This document shows, piece by piece, positions 56,991-64,000 of a DNA stretch of 64,000 nucleotides. The DNA is from Gymnothorax reevesii (Eukaryota > Chordata > Actinopteri > Anguilliformes > Muraenidae). The notes under the pieces were generated by a model. The model worked only from the letters and a program-made list of their open reading frames with translations, ran no database searches and was not told the origin of the DNA. The DNA is taken from the NCBI GenBank assembly GCA_029721435.1, contig CM056576.1, positions 68,589,876 through 68,653,875 of the forward strand, read 5' to 3'. A program made the position numbers and the translations under genes. Within the stretch, counting starts at the first letter, position 1; every line of letters starts with the position of its first letter.

Positions 56991-57174
56991 ATTAAAATTT
57001 ATTTTTCAACTTTAGGGAACTAAAAGTTTCTGCGCTGTGAATTTTTAGAGGTTTCAGACTGCAACTCTAAGTTCACAAGGGATAGAGGTAAAACTTTGTT
57101 TTGGGCAAAATTCGGTCTTTGATTTATACTGTGTTCCATCTTCATTTTCTCTGACTCAGTGACATATACACTGA

Positions 57175-58531
57175 GGCCCATATTCAGAAACGACACTCAC
57201 ACCAATTGAGTGCGAGTGAGTACTAAAACTTAGTTAGTGTCAGGTTATGCTAAATGAGTCAGAGGTTGTCCTAACCCTCATTTGCTTTCAGAGACCTCCC
57301 TCACACTGAAAATAGCGTCTCTTACTGAGTGAAGGTTGAGTGCAGGGAACACCTCTCTTGAACCGCACTAACTTGCGCCAGTATTTCGTTGTCATGGCTT
57401 TCAGGTGGTTACAAACATTAGAAACTCTGGATCATTTAAAGCCATGTGCTCGACGCAATCGCAACGATGCAAATCTTAACTCTAATGATGATAACGATGC
57501 CGGTAACTTACTAACTGACCACCTGGTTTCAGTGTTTAGAACTGCACTGTGGTGAGCTCGAGGTTAGCATTTGTGTACCCACCAGTACCTACTGGTGAAC
57601 TGCCAAAAGGGGAAGCTCAAAACCATCCCTTAAAAATAATGATTGGAAAAAAAAAAGTCAAATCTAATCATTTAATAAAATTTTATTTACTTTTACTCCA
57701 AAAATGCAAAGGATTATCATGTTTCGCCAGTTCTACTTGTTAAGTTAGAATAAGCACTGATAATTATTGCCCTGTTTTCATTTCATTTAATTACCATTGC
57801 TGAAACTCTAAAAACTCTCAACATTATCTGGTGCGGCCAGTTTTAATTCACTGCGCGTATCTGTCAACTGTCACGTATTCGGATTTCTCGTGCTTTTCTT
57901 TACTCATGGGTTGGAAAATTCTGCGCTCAGCTGCTTGTGGGGCGCGTGTGGATTGGTCTGCGAGGCTCATGTCGCTGTAAGTCAGGAGAATCCATTCTTT
58001 TCTACGTTCTTAACCGCTGAATGTATAAGGAAATGTTTGGCACGTTTCACAGCTTGTTACTTCGTGAGCCTTGCGGGCTGTCCTGCACCTTTCGTGAGCC
58101 ACTCGACCACAGAATTTATGAAGACATGCAGATATTTACTTCTTCATTTATGTGCGAAAGAAACGCCTCAATTTTGTGAAGCAATGTATAACAACGCTAT
58201 TAAAAATAAACTGCATTGTCGTTTTACCAATTAGTCTGAGAAACCTTCTAATCAAGAAAAGTAAACTGCGACAGGTTTAGGTCATTCAGCACTGAAGGGA
58301 GAGGATTGAGCGTCCCTTTGCAGCAGCCGACGCACCGGGTGCGCCTGTGGTACCCGGTGCCCACTACTGTCAGTTATGCTCGAGTGGCGTTTGTGAATAT
58401 CAACTGGCGAGGAGTAGGACCGCTCCCTCGGTTAGAGGTAGGTCTTTCTCTAACACTCCGGTTACATTTCAATCGTACTCACTATATGGTGAGTGGAGGG
58501 TGAGTGTGAGTGTCATTTCTGAATACGGGCC
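57175..58531. mobile_element. PIF/Harbinger-like non-autonomous element, 1357 bp
   Basis: The ends GGCCCATATTCAGAAACGAC and (reverse) GGCCCGTATTCAGAAATGAC form inverted repeats of about 28 bp, with CACTCACAC continuing. A 3-bp direct repeat TGA flanks it (57172-57174 and 58532-58534). GGCCYRTATTC ends and 3-bp duplications fit the PIF/Harbinger group as I recall it. The ORF at 57890-58234 (114 codons) has no recognised motif, so the element is non-autonomous or decayed. Confidence 0.78.
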
Positions 58532-58534
58532 TGA

Positions 58535-59309
58535 TTTGTACACCATGGCAGAAATCCCAAGTGGTTTTACCTTTATGATACCGAGATTATTTAAATGGAC
58601 CAAATAGTTGCAGAGATATACTCATTTCAATTTGAGCATACCATTTTCGAAAAAGGGGCTCAGGGTTTAAGGGGTTAAGTTTAGGCACAGGGATAGGAAT
58701 AGCATTCACTAGGAGTTGGGTTCGGGACAGGGAAACAGATAGTTTAGTTCGCTTGATAAGTGTGGGCACGAGTCTGCCGTGCTCGGGCACGGTATGCGAG
58801 TACGGTTGGAAGAGGTGGGCAGATTACCGTTATGTGTCACGGTTCTCTTGTGCTAACAAATGCAGCGGTGAAAGGATCTCTCCATTCAAACGCACAAATT
58901 CAATGCTTGCCCGAAATGTAGGCTGACGAAAAGACAATCACCACCGGGTACTACTCGGAGGTTTTTGGAATAATTTGTGTGCAGTTACATTCCCGTGCTT
59001 ACAACGGAACAATAGATCAATGTTGTGACAAATTAAAGAAAATAACGCTGCGATAGTTATATCCAAGTGCGCGACCCGGTACCAAAGTCTTGCAGCTCAA
59101 GTTATGAGGCAGATACATTTTCGTGGTATGAGTACGCGCCACCAAAGAGTATACAAGATCTTGCTGCCTCTCTTCAGACTTCTGCGTTGGCAGAGGTCTC
59201 CTATGAAGGCCAATGAAAGAGAAATTAAACTTTTCACCCAGAACCGTAATTGCAGGGCCAGTGTTCTGACAAATTTTGCTACCTATCAAAATATGCGCTT
59301 GCGCTAACC
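58535..59309. other. Intron 5, between Harbinger-like and DIRS elements
   Basis: It contains a copy of a dispersed repeat also seen near 47.78 kb (TGGACCAA, then GCAGAGATATACTCATTTCA). The rest is unassigned. Confidence 0.55.
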
Positions 59310-59317
59310 TGAAATCT

Positions 59318-59370
59318 TTAGGTTATTTACATAACCCCGGTTCTCTGAGTAATATGAGTGAGATGTCTCA
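59318..59370. repeat. DIRS inverted terminal repeat, arm 1
   Basis: The arm TTAGGTTATTTACATAACCC through GAGTGAGATGTCTCA is inverted at 59555-59607. In DIRS1 elements such paired ends and an internal complementary region allow formation of a circular DNA intermediate. The sequence GATGTCTCACTATGGGAT appears again directly at about 59634, consistent with an internal complementary region. Confidence 0.8.
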
Positions 59371-59554
59371 CTATGGGATGCACGCCTCGCTGCAGCCTCA
59401 GAAGCATTAATCTCATTACGCCAATCCTGATTGGCTGGTGAACGTGTCCGTCCGCCCAGGTGGTACACCCACCTTAAATAGCTCATGCGGACGGCACCAC
59501 GTCATTCAAGATAAGCACCTCTTCTCACTCGCCCCAGCAAGAAGGGTTGTCTGG

Positions 59555-59655
59555 TGAGACATCTCACTCATATTACTCAGAGAACCGGGGTTATGTAAAT
59601 AACCTAAAGTTCTCTTTCATAATATTTCGCTCGATGTCTCACTATGGGATATCGT
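59555..59655. repeat. DIRS internal complementary region, arm 2 and direct copy
   Basis: 59555-59607 is the reverse complement of arm 1 (TGAGACATCTCACTCATATT ... TAAATAACCTAA) with one mismatch or so. 59607-59655 then repeats the arm 1 end phrase GATGTCTCACTATGGGAT in direct orientation. It lies between the recombinase stop codon (59722) and the terminal repeat. Confidence 0.75.
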
Positions 59656-59721
59656 AGCTCCCGTATTGCCAGACAAGCTTATCCAGCGTCCACCAACCCA
59701 CAGAGAAGCAATCTGTTCCAG

Positions 59722-60747
59722 TCAGGACAGCAGAACCGCGCGTGCCACGCACGGGGCGGAAACGTCCAGCTTATAAAAGCGGACAAAAGTGAGAGGCGAG
59801 GACCAACTCGCCGCTGCACAGATGTCCTGAACAGAAACTCCCCTGAATAAGGCCCAGAATGCGGCCAAGCCCCGAGTCGAGTGCGCCCGCATGCCCACAG
59901 GCGGCTGCAAACCCCGACACATATAGGCCAAAGCAATCGCCTCCACCACCCAATGGGATAGGCGCTGCTTAGTGATAGGTTTTCCTTTATGAGGATTAGC
60001 CCAGGAGACGAACAGCTGATCGCTCCTCCTGAATCCCCTAGTCCTGTCCATGTACATGCGCACCGCACGGACTGGACATAACGCGTGCGACTGCTGCTCC
60101 TCTGTTGAGGCAGCAAAGGCCAGAAGGTCAATTGGAGAACATGAGCCCACCACCTTAGGCACAAAAGCCGGGTTGGGCCTCAAAATCAACCTTACATCTC
60201 CCGGGAAGAGCTGAGCGCATGACGGATGCACCGAAAGCGCATGGATGTCACTAACTCGCTTAGCTGAAGCCAGAGCCAGCAACAACACAGCCTTGAAAGA
60301 CACGTGCTTCAAGTCTGCCCCTTCCAGTGGCTCAAAAGGAGGGCCCTTAAGCCCCTCCAGAACCACAGCCAGATCCCACGGTGGCACCAGTGGTCTGGAC
60401 ACGGGGAGAAGCCTGCACGCTCCCTTCATAAAACGGCAAACCAGTGGGTGCTGACTCGCCGTGCGCTTTTCAAACCCCACGTGACAGGCGGCGATCGCCG
60501 CCAAGTACACCTTAATCGTGGAGAAGGCTTTGCCTTTGTCAATCAGGTCCTGCAAGAATGACAGTATAGCACTCACCGGACACTGAAAAGAAACGTGGCC
60601 GTTCCTGTGACACCACCCCTCAAACACCCTCCACTTACAGTCATACAAAGACCTAGTGGATCGGGCCCTAGCGTTTTGTATAGTGGAAATCACACGCTGT
60701 GACAATCCCACAGCCGAGAGACTGAGCCACTCAGGGGCCACGCCCAC
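59722..60747 (-). CDS. DIRS tyrosine recombinase
   Basis: An intact ORF of 341 residues. Residues 20-115 form the DNA-binding (SAM-like) domain with SLYDCKWRVFEGWC and KVYLAAIAACH. The catalytic domain has Arg164 (SAKRVSDIHAL), the H-x-x-R pair His289/Arg292 (AHSTRGLAA), Trp315 (AAASW) and Tyr325 (FVRFYKL). All core residues of a phage-type tyrosine recombinase are present. It would join the circular cDNA into the genome. Its start codon overlaps the end of the RT ORF by 17 bases. The ATG at 60747 was chosen because it gives the full N-terminal domain; an earlier start is possible. Confidence 0.95.
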   Translation of the reverse strand: MGVAPEWLSLSAVGLSQRVISTIQNARARSTRSLYDCKWRVFEGWCHRNGHVSFQCPVSAILSFLQDLIDKGKAFSTIKVYLAAIAACHVGFEKRTASQHPLVCRFMKGACRLLPVSRPLVPPWDLAVVLEGLKGPPFEPLEGADLKHVSFKAVLLLALASAKRVSDIHALSVHPSCAQLFPGDVRLILRPNPAFVPKVVGSCSPIDLLAFAASTEEQQSHALCPVRAVRMYMDRTRGFRRSDQLFVSWANPHKGKPITKQRLSHWVVEAIALAYMCRGLQPPVGMRAHSTRGLAAFWALFRGVSVQDICAAASWSSPLTFVRFYKLDVSAPCVARAVLLS

Positions 60748-63260
60748 AACGCCAGGCGTTCCGGGTGCGGGTGGAAGATCGCCCCCCCCCCCCCTGCGAT
60801 AGCAGGTCCCTGCGCAGCGGGAGCTGCCAAGGCTGAGCGCACAGTAACCGATATATTTCCGCTAGCCAATGCATCGCCGGCCAATGCGGAGCAATCAATA
60901 TCAGTGCGTGACCACGTTCCCTCACTCTGGACAGAGTGGGGGATATCAAGGCCAGGGGAGGGAACGCGTTAAGAAGCTCGTGCGGGCAGACGTGCGCTAG
61001 TGCGTCTATGCCAAGGGGAGCATCCATGCCGCGCAGAGAGTAAAACAGCGCGCACTGCGCGTTTTCTCTCGCCGCGAACAGATCTACCGCGGCCCGACCG
61101 AACCGGGCCCATATCTGTTCCACAATCTCCGGGTGCAGAGTCCACTCCCCATACACCGGCGCACCCCTGGACAACAGGTCCGCGCCTGTGTTCAAGACCC
61201 CCGGGACGTGCGTCGCTCTCAAGGAGAGGAGACGGCCGCAGCTCCACAGGATCAGTTTGCGTGCCAGCATGTGCAACTGACGGGAGCGCAACCCCCCCTG
61301 ACGGTTGATGTACGCCACCATCGTCGTATTGTCCGTTCTCACCAGGACATGATGACCCATGAGAGATGGAAGGAAATGTTTCAGGGAGAGGAACACCGCT
61401 GAAAGTTCCAGAAAATTTATGTGAGACTGCTGGAGGCCCACACTCCAGCGGCCCCTCACAGACCGGCCCCCGTGAATTCCGCCCCAGCCCGTCAGGCTGG
61501 CGTCTGTAGTGACCACCTTCCTGGACAGGACCGAGCCCATTGGGACCCCCTGGGTCAGAAAGGACAGAGTCCGCCAGTGACGCAGCGCCCTGGCGCATTC
61601 CAGTGTGACCAAGACTCTCCGCGTGCCGTGACGCACGGGATCTAGCCCGCATGAGGCCACCCAAAGCTGGAATTCTCTCATGTGGAGGCGACCGAGACGG
61701 ATCACGAGGATGGCAGACGCCATCAGACCGAGTAACCGAAGACACAATCTGAATGGAACAAACCTGCCTGGATAAAAAAGCGCGAGGCATGCCCTGAAAG
61801 CTCTCACCCGTTCCGCCGAGAGGCGAGCTGTGAAAGACACCGAATTCAGGGATAACCCCAGAAAGATAGCATCTTGCGCTGGGGACAGCATGTTTTTCTC
61901 CGCGTTTATCACAAAACCCAGATCGACTAGGTGCTGTGTGAGAATACGCGTGTGCGCCCTGGCTTCCTGCTCCGATTGCGCCAAAAGCAGCCAATCATCC
62001 AGGTAAGTGGCCAGACGGATGCCCCGCCGTCTCAGCGGGGCTATTGCTGCCTCCGTGCACCGCACGAACACCCTCGGGCTTAATGACAGACCGAAAGGGA
62101 GCACGCGATACTCGTAGCAGATCCCCTGGAAAGCGAACCTCAGAAACTTTCTGTGGGGAGGATAGATTGGAATGTGGAAGTACGCGTCTTTCAGATCGAT
62201 TGAAGTGAACCAATCGTTCTGACGTACAAGACGCAACAGGGATGCGTGTGTGAGCATCCTGAACTTGTACTTCCTGAGATATTTGTTCAGAGCCCGTAAA
62301 TCCAGGATAGGGCGAATACCGTTCCCCCCCCGTTTGGGGACTAGGAAATACCTGGAGTAGAAACCGCTCTGACATTGTGCGGGAGGGACGACACCGATTG
62401 CTCCTTTGTTTAACAGTGAGAAAATTTCCTCCTGTAAAACACGAGCTGACTCTCCCCGCGCCTGGGAGTGCATAACGCCGGCGAATCGCGGGGGGACAGC
62501 GGTGAATTGCATCCTGTACCCCCTCGAAATCGTCCTCAACACCCAGGGTGGGGCTGCCAGTGCGACCCATCTCCGCCATCTGAGGGCGAGAGGTGATGTG
62601 CACTGCAGCCCTTCCACCACAAGAGGGCCCAGCCGCAGTGCGGTGGCGCCCTCTTGTGGCGGAATGACACAGCCCCCGGGTGACGTGCCCTGCAGTCCTC
62701 CCACCACAAGAGGGCCCAGCCGCAGTGCGGTGGCGCCCTCTTGTGGCGGAATGACACAGCCCCCGGGTGACGTGCCCTGCAGTCCTCCCACCACAAGAGG
62801 GCCCAGCCGCAGTGCGGTGGCGCCCTCTTGTGGCGGAATGACACAGCCCCCGGGTGACGTGCCCTGCAGTCCTCCCACCACAAGAGGGCCCAGCCGCAGT
62901 GCGGTGGCGCTCTCCTGTGGCGGAATGACAAGGCCCCCGGGTGGCGTGCTTATTGTGACAGATTTGGCTTTCTTTATTTTCAGCTGCGCCCTCGGCACTC
63001 GGCCTGGCTGCGACAGCGGGACACAATTTATTCTCTTTGAAAAAACTTTTGTGTATGTGCGTGCTTGTGGACATGAGAGGGGGGCAACCGCTAAACCCCG
63101 CGACGTCAAATGTCCATCTCTCCCGGCTTGCACTGGCACGGTCCGAGGCAGCTGGGAGATAGGGGCGTGGGGAGCCCCTGGGTGCACGCCCGAAAGCCAA
63201 ACAGGTGGAGCCGGAGAACGGGGAACTTCCAGCTGCGTCACCAGTGGAGAGAGGGGGGGG
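60731..63260 (-). CDS. DIRS reverse transcriptase, RNase H and methyltransferase-like polyprotein
   Basis: The frame is open from 63718 (995 codons), but the part before 63260 overlaps gag in another frame, so the functional start is probably near the gag end. Numbering from 63718: residues 260-376 are four 29-residue repeats, RT is about 450-625 (LVPKRGGNGIRPILDLR, SIDLKDAYFHIPI, LPFGLSLSP, catalytic YLDD at 572-575) and RNase H is about 735-850 (D739, E771, D796, D847). A C-terminal methyltransferase-like region follows (DLFAARENAQCALFYS, HALILIAPHWPAMHW). A run of 13 C/G at 60782-60794 appears to shift the frame near the end: IFHPHPERLALWAW is in another frame. Confidence 0.93.
62594..62942 (-). 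repeat. In-frame 87-bp tandem repeat, four units, inside the DIRS pol ORF
   Basis: The phrase CGGTGGCGCCCTC recurs at 62641, 62728 and 62815, and a variant at 62902, spacing 87 bp (29 codons). It encodes repeats of the form GGCVIPPQEGATALRLGPLV. Each unit contains CCACAAGAGGGC and, 19 bp on, its complement GCCCTCTTGTGG, enclosing CCGCAGTGCGG, so it can form a strong hairpin of about 43 nt. The fourth unit is slightly diverged. It lies between gag and RT. Confidence 0.95.
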
Positions 63261-64000
63261 TCAGGCCGCTCTCTTCTTTTTCCTGGCCTGGCTGCTGGCG
63301 GTATGCGCGGGTCGCGCAGGCGCAGCTGCAGCCGGGGCCGAGGGCTTTTTGGGCCAGCCGGGCCGACCTGGCGGAGCAGGCGGGGCGGGCTGAGGCCTCC
63401 GCAGTTTCGGCATTTTAAACTGCGAATCCTGTGAAGCAGCCTGTGCAAAGGTCTTACGCTGAGCAGGCGGAAGAGGAGCAGGGGGCTTTCTAGGGAGGCA
63501 GAGCTTGAGAGCTTCATCCTCCTTCTTTTTAGCTTCGCACCGCCGTTGCATAGAAGCCAACGCGGAACCGAAGATCCCCTCCGGGACAATGGGCATGTCC
63601 AGGATATCATCCTTCTCCCTGTCCGACAGGTTGGCGAGGTTGAGCCACCGCGCCCGTTCCTGTAGGACCATGGTCCCCAGCGCTTTTCCCGTGGCCTGGA
63701 CCGCGCAGCGTTGGACACGGAGACACAGGTCGGCGACGACCGGTATTTCCTCCCATGTAGCTGGGTCCTGAGTTAGCACAAAATCCTTGCACAACTCAGC
63801 CTGATAAGCCGTGAGCAGGGAGAGGACATTGAGCGCTCTGGCCGAAAGCGCAGCCGCCTTATACGCCTTCTCAGTCAAGGCTGACTGAAAACGGTCCGAC
63901 TTGGACGGCAGACTGGGGCTCCGGGAGGACACCGCTGACAGGCGGGGGTGAAGGTGCGCTGCCACGAGTGGCTCCATCGGAGGCATGCGGAGCAGACCCA
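63261..64000 (-). CDS. DIRS gag-like protein (N-terminus outside window)
   Basis: The open frame runs from beyond the window edge to a stop at 63261; 241 codons follow the ATG at 63986, and upstream codons are also open. It contains a Ser/Pro-rich stretch, helical segments (SALTEKAYKAAALSARALNV, DFVLTQDPATWEEIPVVADL, ASMQRRCEAKKKEDEALKLC) and a Pro/Ala/Lys-rich basic tail ending KKKRAA. This composition and position fit DIRS gag-like proteins, which lack a zinc knuckle in many fish elements. Assigned mainly by position. Confidence 0.85.
   Translation of the reverse strand, partial: GLLRMPPMEPLVAAHLHPRLSAVSSRSPSLPSKSDRFQSALTEKAYKAAALSARALNVLSLLTAYQAELCKDFVLTQDPATWEEIPVVADLCLRVQRCAVQATGKALGTMVLQERARWLNLANLSDREKDDILDMPIVPEGIFGSALASMQRRCEAKKKEDEALKLCLPRKPPAPLPPAQRKTFAQAASQDSQFKMPKLRRPQPAPPAPPGRPGWPKKPSAPAAAAPARPAHTASSQARKKKRAA

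Larger units (their letters stand above)
59310..64000 (-). mobile_element. DIRS1-type tyrosine-recombinase retrotransposon, continues past window
   Basis: DIRS elements integrate through a tyrosine recombinase rather than an integrase. On the minus strand the order is gag-like ORF (63986-63261 and upstream), RT/RNase H/methyltransferase-like ORF (to 60731) and tyrosine recombinase (60747-59722), then inverted terminal and internal complementary repeats (59318-59655). This is the classic DIRS1 plan. The three ORFs are largely open. The left terminus of the element (5' end) lies beyond 64000. No target duplication is expected for this class. Confidence 0.93.

Noticed and set aside
60969..63200. 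Minus-strand ORFs of 401 and 341 codons in a second frame over the DIRS pol gene
   Set aside because: No domain is visible in them, while the 995-codon frame carries all RT and RNase H motifs. They are GC-rich shadows broken by only one stop.
62406..63434. 342-codon plus-strand ORF opposite the DIRS gag-pol region
   Set aside because: It is antisense to a frame with clear RT/gag content, is GC-rich and owes its length partly to the 87-bp repeat, which is open in several frames.
54024..64000. Next plcb exon (start of the third EF-hand pair)
   Set aside because: I looked for a phase-2 acceptor followed by the conserved G-A-K-x-K-P-Y-L type motif on the plus strand and found none, so it should lie right of the window.

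Overview
The window is from a vertebrate nuclear genome, almost certainly a teleost fish. Five short exons on the + strand carry GT/AG splice sites with compatible phases and join into one stretch of a phospholipase C-beta, closest to PLCB1 from memory. The introns are packed with typically teleost repeats: several Tc1/mariner families, hAT and PIF/Harbinger-like non-autonomous elements, LINEs, a Ty3/gypsy chromovirus and a DIRS1-type tyrosine-recombinase retrotransposon. There is no prokaryotic gene organisation.

Layout of the host gene (+ strand): exon at 2426-2566 (end of PH domain), 10450-10529, 16940-16993, 18219-18294 and 53923-54023 (EF-hand region). Intron phases are 0, 2, 2, 0, and phase 2 at the last donor. 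The fourth intron is about 35.6 kb and is built largely of transposons. The gene continues beyond both window ends, and no further exon was found from 54.0 to 64.0 kb.

Repeat layout: 1-1.06 kb, two Tc1 copies of one family, one inside the other; 10.6-12.2 kb, a LINE with an inverted 5' part and a TTAA-flanked 158-bp MITE inside it; 14.1-14.6 kb, a solo LTR; 14.9-16.2 kb, nine 146-bp tandem units rich in nuclear-receptor-like motifs; 18.5-21.2 kb, Tc1 and LINE fragments; 21.7 and 55.8 kb, THAP-domain relics; 24.25-30.2 kb, a 5'-truncated, mutated Ty3/gypsy chromovirus; 32.1-35.4 kb, a hAT-like element carrying a mariner and a Tc1; 35.9-38.9 kb, a young partial triplication with a tRNA-derived SINE in each copy; 39.9-43.2 kb, a Tc1 inside the terminal repeat of another Tc1; 44.5-47.3 kb, a hAT-like MITE with a perfect 8-bp target duplication and a Tc1 in one arm; 48.5-53.4 kb, a TTAA-flanked long-inverted-repeat composite; 57.2-58.5 kb, a Harbinger-like element.

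From about 59.3 kb to the window end lies a largely intact DIRS1-type element on the - strand. It has a gag-like ORF, an RT/RNase H/methyltransferase-like ORF and a tyrosine recombinase with its R, H-x-x-R and Y residues, plus inverted terminal/internal complementary repeats at its 3' end. It is the least decayed mobile element here and carries an unusual in-frame array of four 87-bp units. Every other coding element here has visible disabling lesions or is only a fragment.
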